Origin: Myxococcales bacterium
GTDB lineage: Bacteria > Myxococcota_A > UBA9160 > SMWR01
Direction of reading: 5' to 3'
Length of the DNA stretch: 46,035 nucleotides
NCBI GenBank assembly: GCA_013215615.1
Contig: JABSQX010000003.1
Coordinates: 19,563 to 65,597 of the forward strand
The notes below the pieces were generated by a model. It was not told the origin of the DNA and ran no database searches. It worked only from the letters and a program-made list of their open reading frames with translations. The translations under genes were made by a program, and so were the position numbers. Positions 7,580 through 17,679 of the stretch are shown here, one piece after another (positions within the stretch are counted from its first letter, which is position 1; every line of letters begins with the position of its first letter).

Positions 7580-7981
7580 CTAGTCGTCCTTGGGCCCGAT
7601 TTCCATGAAGCGCTCCTCGAGAAGCGTGTCCAGCGCCCTCCACTGACGGGACGCGCCCCCCATGAACTCGATTCCGATGCCCTCCTCGCTGCGTGCCTCT
7701 TCGCGCGCCAGGTCGCGTTTCGTCCAAGCCACGCGCCCGAGCGCCTCGAGCTGGTGCCCATCGGGCAGGTCGAACTCGAGCAGCAGGCGTCGACCTGGCT
7801 CGAAGCCCTCCGAAGTGCGCACGAAGGCGCCCCCGCGCGAGAGATTCGCGCAGGTTTCCTGCACCGAGCGGAAGAAAGGCTGGCCGCTGCGTGGATCGCA
7901 CTCGGGGTCGATGCTGGACAGCGTGACGCTGAGCGCCAGCTCGAGACGGGGATGCCTTCGCTGTTGGTGGTCGTCACTCAT
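7580..7981 (-). CDS. PilZ domain protein
   Basis: This 133-residue single-domain protein has the two c-di-GMP contact motifs of PilZ: RxxxR at R8-R12 and NxSxxG as NLSRGG at 46-51. The following strands (LLLEFDLPDGH, LGRVAWTKR, GIGIEFMG) are typical of the barrel. It probably relays c-di-GMP levels to a partner, but no partner gene is evident nearby. ATG 7981 places the RxxxR motif near the N-terminus as usual. An upstream ATG at 8023 is in frame but would add an unconserved tail. The gene diverges from rlmB across a 208-base gap. Confidence 0.87.
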   Translation of the reverse strand: MSDDHQQRRHPRLELALSVTLSSIDPECDPRSGQPFFRSVQETCANLSRGGAFVRTSEGFEPGRRLLLEFDLPDGHQLEALGRVAWTKRDLAREEARSEEGIGIEFMGGASRQWRALDTLLEERFMEIGPKDD

Positions 7982-8189
7982 GGGTCGCGCAACCTCGCGG
8001 CCTTGGGGGTCTCTGTTCCGCATCGGTCGCAACGAGTCCGCAGCTTGAGCGCAGCCAGCCCGACTAACTCGATGGGAAATAGCCCCAACCGGGGGAACCA
8101 CGTACCACGCCTGGCTCCGGGATATAGTGGGGGCTGCGCGGAGCGCCCGTGTATGGTCCATTCGGGGGGCCCGGAGGGGGAATTTCGGG

Positions 8190-8966
8190 GTGGGGCAGTC
8201 GAAGGGGCGGGGCGCTCGGAAGAAGCAGCCGGCGCGGGCGAGCCGCGAGGAACTGGTTGGGACTCACGTGATTCGTGAGGCCCTGCGCGCCCAACGCCGT
8301 CGCCTGTACCGGCTGAGCGTGAAAACGGGCGGCCGCGGGGAAGAGATCGAGGAGCTGTGCGACCTGGCAGCCGACCTGGGGGTACCGTGGTCCGAGGATC
8401 CCGACCTCGTAGAGGGCCGAGCGGGTAACGTACAGGGCGCCGTCTTGACCGCTGGGCCACTCCCCCAGCTGAGCCTCGAGGATCTGATTGTCTCGCGCCC
8501 CGAGACCGACTGGCGGCTGGTGGCATTGGATGGGGTAGAGGATCCGCAGAACCTGGGGGCGATTGCCCGCGTTGCAGAGGGTGTGGGCGCCCATGCGCTG
8601 ATTCTCACGGAGCGGCGCGCTCCGCCCGTGAGCGCAGCCGTCTCCAGGGCGAGCGCCGGGGCCGTGGAGTGGTTGCCCGTGGCACGAGTCCCCAATCTTG
8701 CCAAGGCGCTCACGAGCCTACGAGCAGAAGGCGTCTGGAGCTTCGGCGCGGAAGTGGGCTCGGGGACCTCGCTCTACGAGGTCCCCGCCCGCTGGTTGAA
8801 GGGCGACCGGGTGCTCGTTTTGGGGGCGGAGGGGCGGGGCCTTCGAGAAGGAGTGCGGGGCTGCCTCGATTATTGTGTTGAAATACCTACAGTTGGGCGA
8901 ATCGAGTCCCTGAACGTCGCCACTGCCGCCGCGGTGCTTCTCTTCGAATTCCAGCGCCGCGGCTAG
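8190..8966 (+). CDS. rlmB: 23S rRNA 2'-O-ribose methyltransferase, TrmH/RlmB family
   Basis: This 258-residue SPOUT methyltransferase most likely modifies 23S rRNA G2251. Residues 20-100 form the substrate-binding domain, beginning LVGTHVIREALRA. The trefoil-knot domain has the three family motifs: NLGAIARVAEGVGAHALIL, LVLGAEGRGLREGV and IPTVGRIESLNVATAAA. GTG 8190 has GGAGG about 10-14 bases upstream, and the first residues are basic. A longer frame reaches 8127. TATAGT at 8123-8128 could be a -10 element, without a convincing -35. The exact target (RlmB or another TrmH family member) cannot be fixed by sequence alone. Confidence 0.88.
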   Translation: MGQSKGRGARKKQPARASREELVGTHVIREALRAQRRRLYRLSVKTGGRGEEIEELCDLAADLGVPWSEDPDLVEGRAGNVQGAVLTAGPLPQLSLEDLIVSRPETDWRLVALDGVEDPQNLGAIARVAEGVGAHALILTERRAPPVSAAVSRASAGAVEWLPVARVPNLAKALTSLRAEGVWSFGAEVGSGTSLYEVPARWLKGDRVLVLGAEGRGLREGVRGCLDYCVEIPTVGRIESLNVATAAAVLLFEFQRRG

Positions 8967-8981
8967 TCTCCCCCCGGGCGG

Positions 8982-9010
8982 TTGCCCCCGGTGCGCTCCC
9001 AGCCTATATT
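8982..9010 (+). promoter_or_regulatory. likely promoter of the tRNA-tuf operon
   Basis: TTGCCC (8982-8987) and TATATT (9005-9010) are separated by 17 bases. The predicted start near 9017 is 14 bases before tRNA-Thr. This is the best-formed promoter in the window and may drive the tRNAs, tuf and the ribosomal block. Confidence 0.55.
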
Positions 9011-9030
9011 CGGCGTTCGGTCGTCTCGAG

Positions 9031-9106
9031 GCTGGCGTAGCTCAACTGGTAGAGCAGCTGATTTGTAATCAGCAGGTTGCGGGTTCGAGTCCCATCGCCA
9101 GCTCCA
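9031..9106 (+). tRNA. tRNA-Thr (TGT)
   Basis: The acceptor GCTGGCG pairs with CGCCAGC. The anticodon stem GCTGA/TCAGC encloses TTTGTAA, giving anticodon TGT. CCA is encoded at 9104-9106. It corresponds in order to thrU of the E. coli tufB operon. Confidence 0.97.
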
Positions 9107-9398
9107 GAGCAGTGCGTCTGGCGTGCGATCTTCCGTGTCGTGTATCTGCTTCGCCCCGGCTCTGGAGCAAGTGCCGCAGGGTGGGCGAGCAATCTGTCGG
9201 GGCAACCCTCGGAGCAAGGGCGGGGCACGGGCCCCTGGGCGCAGGCGGGGTGGCGGTGTCGGGACGGGTGTCGGAATGAGTCTGGATGACCGAGTCGGCG
9301 GTGACTCCGCGGCGCACGACGAGTGGTGGCGCGCGATGAGGGCGGGGCAGCCGTGGCAAATCAAGACCCTCGGAGTCGGTGTGCTTGGCGTTGTAGCG
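9107..9398 (+). other. 292-base gap inside the tRNA cluster
   Basis: I see no gene here. A small stem GGGGC/GCCCC occurs at 9222-9235 without a T tract. Short open frames run through the gap into the next tRNA and look like shadows. The gap is far longer than the 10 to 60 bases between the other tRNAs of this cluster. Confidence 0.5.
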
Positions 9399-9483
9399 GG
9401 AGAGGTACCGAAGCGGTTAAACGGGGCAGACTGTAAATCTGCTGGCTATGCCTTCGGAGGTTCGAATCCTCCCCTCTCCACCA
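9399..9483 (+). tRNA. tRNA-Tyr (GTA)
   Basis: The acceptor GGAGAGG pairs with CCTCTCC. The anticodon stem GCAGA/TCTGC encloses CTGTAAA, giving anticodon GTA. A long variable arm is present, as expected for bacterial tRNA-Tyr. CCA is encoded at 9481-9483. Confidence 0.97.
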
Positions 9484-9516
9484 TCCGCAGGCTCGAAGGG
9501 GAATCGAAGCGTGAGC

Positions 9517-9593
9517 GCGGGAATAGCTCAGTTGGCTAGAGCACGAGCCTTCCAAGCTCGGGGTCGCGGGTTCGAGTCCCGTTTCCCGCTCCA
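9517..9593 (+). tRNA. tRNA-Gly (TCC)
   Basis: The acceptor GCGGGAA pairs with TTCCCGC. The anticodon stem CGAGC/GCTCG encloses CTTCCAA, giving anticodon TCC. CCA is encoded at 9591-9593. Confidence 0.97.
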
Positions 9594-9651
9594 GAAAGCA
9601 ATCGAAGCGAGCGAGAACGCGATGGGAGGGGAAGCGACGAAGCTTCGCAGC

Positions 9652-9727
<76 letters not shown>

Positions 9728-9813
9728 GTTCGCTGTGCCGAAGGGTTGGAGAGGGAGCGGGACGGACCGCTCTTGATAGAGACTGATCGGAGTCGGGAAG
9801 GGATCGAAGGTCG

Positions 9814-11004
<1,191 letters not shown>

Positions 11005-11040
11005 GAGGCTCGGGCCGCGGCAGACGCGGTCCATGGCCTC
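11005..11040 (+). promoter_or_regulatory. long hairpin between tuf and rpsJ
   Basis: Directly after the tuf stop, GAGGC (11005-11009) pairs with GCCTC (11036-11040), and GGGCCGCG (11012-11019) pairs with CGCGGTCC (11025-11032) around loop GCAGA. No T tract follows. It could be an RNA processing site, a 3' end stabiliser or an attenuator between tuf and the S10 genes. Confidence 0.5.
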
Positions 11041-11084
11041 CTCAAACGGGAGCAGAGAAGGCAGGCAGGATGAGGCGCCACTAG

Positions 11085-11402
11085 ATGGTAGACATGAATT
11101 CCCAGAAGATCCGGATCCGGATGAAGGCCTACGATTTCCAGTTGCTCGACCAGAGCGCGCGCGAGATCGTGGACACGGCGCTGCGCACCGGTGCGCGCGT
11201 GGCGGGCCCGATTCCCCTGCCTACATCGATCAACAAGTGGACGGTCAACCGAGGCCCCCACATCGACAAGAAATCCCGCGAGCAGTTCGAGGTGCGAACC
11301 CACAAGCGGCTCATCGACATCCTGGAGCCCACGCCACAGACGGTGGATGCGCTGATGAAGCTCGAACTCGCAGCTGGAGTGGACGTGGAGATCAAGTTGT
11401 GA
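11085..11402 (+). CDS. rpsJ: 30S ribosomal protein S10
   Basis: S10 is a 30S head protein and also the antitermination factor NusE. The family core is complete: [16 protein letters not shown] and the [16 protein letters not shown] segment. ATG 11085 gives 105 residues; ATG 11094 would give 102 and is an alternative. The next gene should be rplC, but rplD begins 34 bases after the stop codon. Confidence 0.97.
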   Translation: MVDMNSQKIRIRMKAYDFQLLDQSAREIVDTALRTGARVAGPIPLPTSINKWTVNRGPHIDKKSREQFEVRTHKRLIDILEPTPQTVDALMKLELAAGVDVEIKL

Positions 11403-11436
11403 CACGCGTCAGCGTTTTCTGGAGGCGGCAGTAGCC

Positions 11437-12102
11437 ATGGGCAACTACAAGGTCGTGACCATCGACAATACGGCTGCCGGTAGCATCGAACTGGCCCCGG
11501 CCATCTTCGAGGCGAAGGTAAAGCCGGATTTGTTGCACGCCGAGGTGCGCCGTCAGCTGGCGAGCAGGCACGCGGGGACACACTCCACGAAGAACCGCCA
11601 CGCGGTCTCCGGCGGCGGCGCCAAGCCCTGGCGCCAGAAGGGCACCGGGCGGGCGCGGCAGGGCACCACCCGGGCCGCACAGTGGGCAGGTGGGGGCGTC
11701 GTCTTCGGTCCCGTGCCCCGCAGCTACGTGCACTCGCTACCGCGCAAGGTTCGGGCGGCAGCTCTTCGCAGCGCCATCTCCCTGCGTTTTCAGGAAGACG
11801 CCGTGACGATCCTCGAGGATTTTCCGCTGGAGGGCTACAAGACGCGGCGCGTAGTCGAGATCCTCGGCTCCCTGGGCCTCTCGGAGGAGAGCGTATTGAT
11901 CGTTGTCGCCGAGGCCGACGCACGGGTTGAGCGGTCGGCGCGGAACATTCCGCGCGTGGACGTGATCCGCTCCATCGGCCTCAACGTTTATGACGTGCTC
12001 CGGCACACGAGGCTCCTGGTAACGCGAGCCGCCATCGAGGCGCTTGGCGAGCGCCTGCAGTTCAAGGGCCGGCGGCAAATCCGGGAGGAGCCCGTGTCAT
12101 GA
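11437..12102 (+). CDS. rplD: 50S ribosomal protein L4
   Basis: L4 binds 23S rRNA domain I and lines the exit tunnel; in E. coli it also represses the S10 operon. The 221-residue product has the conserved loop [21 protein letters not shown] and the GPVPRSY motif. TGGAGGCGG precedes the ATG at good distance. Its start lies where rplC would normally precede it. The stop overlaps rplW (ATGA). Confidence 0.96.
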   Translation: MGNYKVVTIDNTAAGSIELAPAIFEAKVKPDLLHAEVRRQLASRHAGTHSTKNRHAVSGGGAKPWRQKGTGRARQGTTRAAQWAGGGVVFGPVPRSYVHSLPRKVRAAALRSAISLRFQEDAVTILEDFPLEGYKTRRVVEILGSLGLSEESVLIVVAEADARVERSARNIPRVDVIRSIGLNVYDVLRHTRLLVTRAAIEALGERLQFKGRRQIREEPVS

Positions 12103-12386
12103 ACATTCACGACGTGATCCTGCGCCCGCTGGTGACTGAGAAGAGCAACATCGCGAGGGAGGAGAGCCACGTGGTCACCTTCGCGGTGGCGCCCAGCGCC
12201 AACAAGCACGAGATCCGCCGGGCAACCGAAGCGCTCTTCTCCGTGGAGGTGCTCGAGGTGCGAACCATGCGAATGCCCCGGAAGTCGCGTCGAGTCGGTC
12301 GCTTCCTGGGACGCAAACCGGAATGGAAGAAGGCCATCGTGCGTCTGGCCGAGGGCCAGACCATCGAATTCTTCGAGGGCGTGTAG
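12099..12386 (+). CDS. rplW: 50S ribosomal protein L23
   Basis: L23 sits at the tunnel exit and is the docking site for trigger factor and SRP. The 95-residue product begins with the family motif [11 protein letters not shown] and ends with the [13 protein letters not shown] strand. It overlaps rplD by four bases. Confidence 0.95.
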   Translation: MNIHDVILRPLVTEKSNIAREESHVVTFAVAPSANKHEIRRATEALFSVEVLEVRTMRMPRKSRRVGRFLGRKPEWKKAIVRLAEGQTIEFFEGV

Positions 12387-12393
12387 GCGAGTT

Positions 12394-13224
12394 ATGGCTG
12401 TAAAGAAATATCGCCCCACTTCTCCCGGCCGGCGCGGAATGAGCGTCTCGGACTTCGAGGAGATCACCCGTTCGAAGCCCGAGCGGAGCCTGCTGGGCGG
12501 ACGCGTCGCGAAGTCCGGCGGCCGAAATTCCAACGGCCGAATCACCTCGTGGCATCGCGGGGGCGGTCACCGTCGCCGCCACCGGCAGGTCGACTTCCGG
12601 CGCGAGAAGTTCGGGGTGCCCGCGCGGGTGGCGGCCATCGAGTACGACCCGAATCGCTCCGCGAACATCGCCCTGCTCCACTACCGGGATGGCGAGAAGC
12701 GTTACATCATCTCGCCCGCCGGCCTCAGTGTCGGAGACGAAGTCATGTCGGGGCCGGATGCCGAACTGCGCCCGGGCAACACGCTTCCGCTAAACCGGAT
12801 CCCGCTGGGCACGGTGGTGCATGCGCTCGAGTTGAAGCCTGGTAAGGGCGCGCAACTCGTGCGCGCGGCCGGCCTCGGTGCCCAATTGATGGCGCGGGAG
12901 GGACGCTACGCGACCCTGCGCATGCCCAGCGGCGAACACCGCAAGATCTTCGCGGAGTGCCTCGCCACCCTGGGACAGGTGGGCAACTCCGATCACGAGA
13001 ACCAGTCCATCGGCAAGGCGGGCCGCTCGCGCTGGCTGGGGCGTCGCGGTAATACCCGTGGGGTCGCCATGAACCCCGTCGATCATCCCATGGGTGGGGG
13101 CGAGGGCCGCTCATCGGGGGGACGGCACCCCTGTACGCCCTGGGGCGTTCCCACCAAGGGCCACAAGACTCGCAAGAACCTCAAGACCGACCAGTACATC
13201 GTCAAGAAGCGGGGGAAGAAGTAG
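12394..13224 (+). CDS. rplB: 50S ribosomal protein L2
   Basis: L2 is a universal 23S rRNA-binding protein needed for subunit joining and peptidyl transfer. The 276-residue product has the [10 protein letters not shown] segment, the [13 protein letters not shown] block and the C-terminal [13 protein letters not shown] signature. The functionally important histidine of the VDH motif is kept. The second histidine of HPH is methionine, a known variant in several phyla. Seven bases separate it from rplW, and rpsS starts immediately after its stop. Confidence 0.97.
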   Translation: MAVKKYRPTSPGRRGMSVSDFEEITRSKPERSLLGGRVAKSGGRNSNGRITSWHRGGGHRRRHRQVDFRREKFGVPARVAAIEYDPNRSANIALLHYRDGEKRYIISPAGLSVGDEVMSGPDAELRPGNTLPLNRIPLGTVVHALELKPGKGAQLVRAAGLGAQLMAREGRYATLRMPSGEHRKIFAECLATLGQVGNSDHENQSIGKAGRSRWLGRRGNTRGVAMNPVDHPMGGGEGRSSGGRHPCTPWGVPTKGHKTRKNLKTDQYIVKKRGKK

Positions 13225-13503
13225 ATGTCTCGCTCGCTGAAGAAGGGTCCCTACGTCGCGCCCAGCCTCCAGAAGAAGGTGACGCGGAGTATCGAGTCTG
13301 GTTCCAAGCAGGTGATCCGTACCTGGTCGCGCCGCTCCATGATCACGCCTGAGTTCGTTGGGATGACCTTCCACGTTCATAACGGGAAGCTCTTCGTCCC
13401 TGTTTTCGTGACCGAGAACATGGTGGGTCACCGTTTCGGGGAGTTCTCGCCTACCCGCAAGTTCACGGGCCACGTGGGCGGCAAGAGGATTAGGACGACG
13501 TGA
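13225..13503 (+). CDS. rpsS: 30S ribosomal protein S19
   Basis: S19 lies in the 30S head and binds 16S rRNA with S13. The 92-residue product has the typical [11 protein letters not shown] start and the GHKLGEF-like [11 protein letters not shown] motif. It abuts rplB and overlaps rplV by four bases (GTGA). Confidence 0.96.
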   Translation: MSRSLKKGPYVAPSLQKKVTRSIESGSKQVIRTWSRRSMITPEFVGMTFHVHNGKLFVPVFVTENMVGHRFGEFSPTRKFTGHVGGKRIRTT

Positions 13504-13847
13504 CGGTCAGTGCACGACTCAAGGGTTACAGGGTGAGCTCCACCAAGGCGCGCCTGCTCGCCGACCAGATTCGCGGCAAGGGTGTAGACGAGGCGCTCAA
13601 GATCCTCGATCTTTCGCCCAAGCGTTTTGCGCGACCGCTGGCGAAGCTCCTGCGTTCGGCGGTCGCCAACGCCGAGCAGAAGAACGAGCGCGACACGGCG
13701 GGGATCGACCTCGACAACCTGGTAGTGGGCGAAGTCGCAGTGGACCAGGGCCCGAACAACTGGCGCATCCGACCACGAGCACAGGGCCGCGCGACCTGGA
13801 TCAACCGAAGAACCAGCCACGTTCGTGTCGTGCTGTCCGAGGAGTAA
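13500..13847 (+). CDS. rplV: 50S ribosomal protein L22
   Basis: L22 lines the exit tunnel with its long beta-hairpin. The 115-residue product shows the [14 protein letters not shown] helix and the C-terminal [17 protein letters not shown] hairpin and strand. GTG start in a GTGA overlap with rpsS. Confidence 0.95.
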   Translation: MTVSARLKGYRVSSTKARLLADQIRGKGVDEALKILDLSPKRFARPLAKLLRSAVANAEQKNERDTAGIDLDNLVVGEVAVDQGPNNWRIRPRAQGRATWINRRTSHVRVVLSEE

Positions 13848-13850
13848 TCA

Positions 13851-14534
13851 GTGGGTCAAAAAGTACATCCTTACGGCTTCAGGCTCGGCACTCTCTACGG
13901 CTGGCAGTCGAACTGGTTCGCGGAGAGGCGTTACGCGGACCAGGTCCGCGAGGATCTGGAGATCCGTGCCTACATCAAGAAGAAGCTCTTCCACGCTGGA
14001 ATTTCGAAGGTCGTGATCGATCGCACGGGTGACAAGGTCGTGGTCAACATCCACACTGCGCGCCCGGGCATCCTGATCGGGAAACGCGGCGCCGAGGTGG
14101 ACACCCTGCGCGCGGAACTCGCCAAGGTCTCCGAGCACAAGGAGATCTTCATCAACATCAAGGAGATTCGGAAGGCCGAACTCGACGCTCTGCTCGTTGC
14201 CGAGAACGTGGCGCTCCAGCTCGAAAGGCGGGTGGCGTTCCGGCGCGCCATGAAGAAGGCCGTGATCTCCACCATGAAGTTCGGTGCCGAGGGCATTCGC
14301 ATCCAGTGCTCCGGACGATTGGGGGGCTCCGAGATGGGCCGTCGCGAGTGGTACCGCGAGGGACGTGTCCCCCTGCACACCCTGCGCGCAGAGATCGACT
14401 ACGGACTCGCAGAGGCTCGGACGACCTACGGGATCATTGGCGTGAAGTGCTGGATCTTCAAGGGAGACGTGCCCGAGAAGGAGATCCGCAAGGCCGGGCT
14501 CATCGAAGAAGCGGCCGAGGCGCAGACGAGGTAG
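13851..14534 (+). CDS. rpsC: 30S ribosomal protein S3
   Basis: S3 forms part of the mRNA entry site and has helicase activity with S4 and S5. The 227-residue product starts [12 protein letters not shown]. The KH domain includes [15 protein letters not shown], and the C-terminal domain has [20 protein letters not shown] start, with GAGGAG overlapping the rplV end. Confidence 0.96.
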   Translation: MGQKVHPYGFRLGTLYGWQSNWFAERRYADQVREDLEIRAYIKKKLFHAGISKVVIDRTGDKVVVNIHTARPGILIGKRGAEVDTLRAELAKVSEHKEIFINIKEIRKAELDALLVAENVALQLERRVAFRRAMKKAVISTMKFGAEGIRIQCSGRLGGSEMGRREWYREGRVPLHTLRAEIDYGLAEARTTYGIIGVKCWIFKGDVPEKEIRKAGLIEEAAEAQTR

Positions 14535-14536
14535 CC

Positions 14537-14953
14537 ATGCTGCAACCCAAGAAGGTCAAGCACAGGAAGCTCCAGAAGGGCCGGATGCGCGGTAAGGCCT
14601 ACCGCGGGGGTACGCTGTCCTTTGGCGACTTCGGGTTGCAGGTCGTGGAGGGGGGACGGATCACGGCGCGGCAGATCGAGGCGGCTCGGATCGCAATGAC
14701 GCGCCACGTAAAGCGTGGCGGCAAGGTCTGGATCCGGATTTTCCCCGACAAGCCCATCACCAAGAAGCCTGCCGAGACCCGCATGGGCAAGGGAAAGGGC
14801 AGTCCCGAGGAGTGGGTGGCCGTGGTGCGCCCGGGTCGGATCCTCTACGAGATGGAGGGCGTGCCCGAGGAGGTTGCGCGGCAGGCGCTGCGCCTCGCGG
14901 CCCACAAACTGCCGCTGGCGACGCGCTTTACGGCACGGGAGCATCACTCGTGA
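14537..14953 (+). CDS. rplP: 50S ribosomal protein L16
   Basis: L16 contacts the A-site region of the 50S subunit. ATG 14537, two bases after the rpsC stop, gives the usual 138 residues beginning [11 protein letters not shown]. The [20 protein letters not shown] motif is intact. The longer upstream frame is a shadow inside rpsC. It overlaps rpmC by four bases. Confidence 0.96.
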   Translation: MLQPKKVKHRKLQKGRMRGKAYRGGTLSFGDFGLQVVEGGRITARQIEAARIAMTRHVKRGGKVWIRIFPDKPITKKPAETRMGKGKGSPEEWVAVVRPGRILYEMEGVPEEVARQALRLAAHKLPLATRFTAREHHS

Positions 14954-15147
14954 GCGGGTCAGGATTCCGGGATCTCTCCACCGAGGAGCTCAGCGCGAAG
15001 GCGCTGGAGCTTCGTGGAGAACTCTTCAACGTTCAGATCAAGAAGGCAACGGGCCAGCTCGAGAGCACCGCGAAGCTTCGAGAGCTGCGTCGGCAGATCG
15101 CCCGGGCCGAGACGATCCTGGGCGAGAAACGCGGGGCGAAGCAGTGA
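14950..15147 (+). CDS. rpmC: 50S ribosomal protein L29
   Basis: L29 is a two-helix protein near the tunnel exit. GTG 14950 in a GTGA overlap with rplP gives 65 residues, including [18 protein letters not shown] and the terminal IARAETIL helix. The frame is open further upstream but that part lies inside rplP. Confidence 0.93.
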   Translation: MSGSGFRDLSTEELSAKALELRGELFNVQIKKATGQLESTAKLRELRRQIARAETILGEKRGAKQ

Positions 15148-15407
15148 ACCAGCGAGGCATGCGTAGAACCCTGGAGGGGACTGTCGTCAGCAACTCCAAC
15201 GACAAGACCGTAGTCGTTCGTGTGGAGCGGCTCGTTCAGGATTCCCGCTACAAGAAGTACGTCCGACGCTTCGCGAAGTTCATGGCTCACGACGAGGGGA
15301 ACGAGTGCGCGGTGGGCGACCGGGTGCAGATCGTCGAGCACCGGCCCGTCTCGAAGCGAAAGCGCTGGAAGGTCCAGGCCACGGTATCCAAGAGCGTCTC
15401 GGTATAG
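15144..15407 (+). CDS. rpsQ: 30S ribosomal protein S17
   Basis: S17 is an OB-fold early 30S assembly protein. The product has [20 protein letters not shown] and the [20 protein letters not shown] motif. GTG 15144 (GTGA overlap with rpmC) gives 87 residues; ATG 15159 gives 82 and is nearly as likely. Confidence 0.94.
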   Translation: MNQRGMRRTLEGTVVSNSNDKTVVVRVERLVQDSRYKKYVRRFAKFMAHDEGNECAVGDRVQIVEHRPVSKRKRWKVQATVSKSVSV

Positions 15408-15420
15408 GCGGCAGCTTGAG

Positions 15421-15789
15421 ATGATCCAACAAGAATCCGTACTCGACGTCGCCGATAACTCCGGCGCACGCAAGGTGGCATGTATCCGAGTTCTGGGCGG
15501 ATCGCGCCGCCGTTATGCTTCGGTGGGAGACATCATCGTGGTGAGCGTCAAGGAGGCCATTCCCAACTCCCGCGTGAAGAAGGGCGAGGTGCGGCGTGCC
15601 GTGATCGTGCGTACCGCCAAGGCGATTGGACGAAACGACGGGTCGTTCATCAAGTTCGATGACAATGCCGCGGTGCTCCTCGATACACAGAAGGAGCCGG
15701 TGGGCACGCGCATCTTCGGTCCGGTGGCCCGGGAGCTCCGCGCCCACAAGTTCATGAAGATCGTGTCGCTAGCCCCGGAGGTCCTCTAG
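15421..15789 (+). CDS. rplN: 50S ribosomal protein L14
   Basis: L14 is a 122-residue beta-barrel protein at the subunit interface. It has the normal [18 protein letters not shown] start and the central [10 protein letters not shown] strand. rplX (L24) normally follows; here rplE starts at the base after the stop. Confidence 0.97.
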   Translation: MIQQESVLDVADNSGARKVACIRVLGGSRRRYASVGDIIVVSVKEAIPNSRVKKGEVRRAVIVRTAKAIGRNDGSFIKFDDNAAVLLDTQKEPVGTRIFGPVARELRAHKFMKIVSLAPEVL

Positions 15790-16332
15790 GTGAAGCCTCG
15801 ACTCAAGGAGCGCTACGAGGCAGAGATCCGGCAGAAGCTGTCGGAAGAGTTCGGTTACACGAACGTCCACCAGGTTCCGAACCTCGCGAAGATCGTACTC
15901 AACATGGGGGTGGGCGAGGCCACCGCAAATCCGAAGCTTCTCGAGACCGCGGGCGAAGAGTTGGCCCTGATCTCGGGCCAGAAACCGAACGTCCGGCGCG
16001 CGCGGAAGTCGGTGGCGAACTTCAAGCTGCGCGCCGGACAGGCAGTGGGCTGCAGCGCGACCCTGCGAGGAGTTCGGATGTGGGAGTTCCTGGACCGGTT
16101 GGTCTCGGTGTCCCTGCCGCGTGTTCGGGACTTCAAGGGGGTGTCTCCCAGATCCTTCGACGGGCGGGGGAACTACTCGCTGGGCATCCGGGAGCAAATC
16201 ATCTTCCCCGAGATCGATTACGACAGGGTCGAGAACATCACCGGCCTGAACATCACCGTTTGCACCACGGCGCGAAACGATGCCGAAGGGAAAGCGCTAC
16301 TCGCGCACCTCGGTATACCGTTCCAGGAATAG
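15790..16332 (+). CDS. rplE: 50S ribosomal protein L5
   Basis: L5 binds 5S rRNA in the central protuberance. The 180-residue product has VLNMGVGEA, the [13 protein letters not shown] and the [20 protein letters not shown] signature. GTG 15790 has CCGGAGG about 8 bases upstream, inside the end of rplN. rpsN (S14) usually follows; instead rpsH starts 14 bases later. Confidence 0.96.
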   Translation: MKPRLKERYEAEIRQKLSEEFGYTNVHQVPNLAKIVLNMGVGEATANPKLLETAGEELALISGQKPNVRRARKSVANFKLRAGQAVGCSATLRGVRMWEFLDRLVSVSLPRVRDFKGVSPRSFDGRGNYSLGIREQIIFPEIDYDRVENITGLNITVCTTARNDAEGKALLAHLGIPFQE

Positions 16333-16346
16333 GAGAGATTTTCGCC

Positions 16347-16742
16347 ATGATGACGGATCCGATTGGCGATCTGTTGACGAGGATTCGCAATGCGGGGATG
16401 GCACGCCATGCCAGTACGCGCTGCCCTTCCTCCAGGCAGAAACTCGCGGTGGCCCAGGTGCTCGGCGAGGCGGGCTTCGTGGGCGAGGTCGCGGAGCAGG
16501 AAGAAGAGGGCCTGCGCATCCTGAGCGTCGGTATCCGCTACGACGACGCGGGCCGCGCGCTGATCGACGGCATTCGGCGAATCAGCAAGCCGGGGTGCCG
16601 GGTTTACGTGGGCAAGGACGAGATTCCCAAGATCCGCAACGGCCTCGGTATGGCGATCCTCTCCACCTCCAGGGGCATCATGTCCGATGTCAAGGCCCGC
16701 GAACTCTCCGTGGGCGGCGAAGTGATCTGCGAGGTCTGGTAA
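16347..16742 (+). CDS. rpsH: 30S ribosomal protein S8
   Basis: S8 is a central-domain assembly protein and represses the spc operon in E. coli. ATG 16347 with AGGAGAG upstream gives 131 residues starting MMTDPIGDLLTRIRNA. The C-terminal GLGMAILSTSRGIMSD signature is present. A second ATG at 16350 is in frame. Confidence 0.96.
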   Translation: MMTDPIGDLLTRIRNAGMARHASTRCPSSRQKLAVAQVLGEAGFVGEVAEQEEEGLRILSVGIRYDDAGRALIDGIRRISKPGCRVYVGKDEIPKIRNGLGMAILSTSRGIMSDVKARELSVGGEVICEVW

Positions 16743-16744
16743 CG

Positions 16745-17296
16745 ATGTCCCGCATAGGCAAACAGCCGATTCCGCTTCCCTCGGGTGTCAGCGTCGACAC
16801 GCTCGCGGAGGGGGTGCGGGTCAAGGGGCCGAAGGGCGTCCTGATCGGAAAGATTCCCGAGATCGTGACGATGAACGTGGCGGATGGCGAGATCCGCTTC
16901 GAGCGATCCGATGACAAGAGGGAGAGCCGGGCCTTGCACGGACTGGCGCGTGCACTGGTCGCCAACATGGTGAGGGGCGTGGTGGAGCCCTTCGCGAAGG
17001 AACTCGAGATCCGTGGCGTCGGTTATCGGGCAGATGTTTCCGGCAAGAAACTCAACGTACACGTGGGCTATTCGAGCCCGGTGGCCGTTTCGATCCCCGA
17101 GGGCCTCTCCGTGAGCGTCGATGGCAACGTCACCATCCGGATCGAGGGAATCGACCGTTGCAAGGTGGGGCAGTTCGCGGCAGACGTGCGCGCGATTCGG
17201 CCCCCCGAGCCCTACAAGGGCAAGGGCATCCGCTACGTGGGCGAGGAGATTCGCCGCAAGGTCGGCAAGGCCGCGGGTGCCACGGGCACCGCCTAG
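16745..17296 (+). CDS. rplF: 50S ribosomal protein L6
   Basis: L6 lies near the factor-binding site. The 183-residue product starts MSRIGKQPIPLPSGV and has the RGVGYRADVSGKKL segment and the PPEPYKGKGIRYVGE signature. ATG 16745 follows the rpsH stop by two bases; the longer open frame upstream is a shadow. Confidence 0.96.
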   Translation: MSRIGKQPIPLPSGVSVDTLAEGVRVKGPKGVLIGKIPEIVTMNVADGEIRFERSDDKRESRALHGLARALVANMVRGVVEPFAKELEIRGVGYRADVSGKKLNVHVGYSSPVAVSIPEGLSVSVDGNVTIRIEGIDRCKVGQFAADVRAIRPPEPYKGKGIRYVGEEIRRKVGKAAGATGTA

Positions 17297-17310
17297 TCAG
17301 CGAGGAGAAG

Positions 17311-17679
17311 ATGGAGAGAAAGATCCACAACGAGAATCTCAGGCGACGGCGTTCGCGGCAGCGGCGGACGTCGCTCTCCGTGGCCCGCTCGATGCGTACG
17401 CGCCTGGTCGTCTTTCGAAGTGCCCGGCACATCTACGCTCAGCTGGTCGATCCGGAGAGCGGGCGCACCATCGCTTCCGTCTCGACTCGCGATCGTTCCG
17501 TCGTGGGAGAGGGATACTCGGGAAACGTCGAAGCGGCAAAGAAGGTCGGCAAGGCAATGGCCGGCTTGGCCCGGGAGCACCACGTCGAGGACGTGGTCTT
17601 CAATCGCAACGGGTTTCTCTACCACGGCCGGGTCAAAGCCCTGGCCGACGCGGCGCGCGAAGAAGGGTTGCGCTTCTGA
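17311..17679 (+). CDS. rplR: 50S ribosomal protein L18
   Basis: L18 binds 5S rRNA with L5. ATG 17311 with GAGGAG 4 bases upstream gives 122 residues with a basic N-terminus, the RLVVFRSARHIYAQLVD strand region and the DRNGYLYHGRV-like motif FNRNGFLYHGRVKALADAAREE. Confidence 0.95.
   Translation: MERKIHNENLRRRRSRQRRTSLSVARSMRTRLVVFRSARHIYAQLVDPESGRTIASVSTRDRSVVGEGYSGNVEAAKKVGKAMAGLAREHHVEDVVFNRNGFLYHGRVKALADAAREEGLRF

Noticed and set aside
7424-8278. 284-residue plus-strand frame over the PilZ region
   Set aside because: It has no recognisable domain, while the minus strand has both PilZ motifs.
13084-13107. L2 signature reads HPM instead of HPH
   Set aside because: The functional histidine of VDH is kept and the HPM variant is known from several phyla, so it is not a defect.
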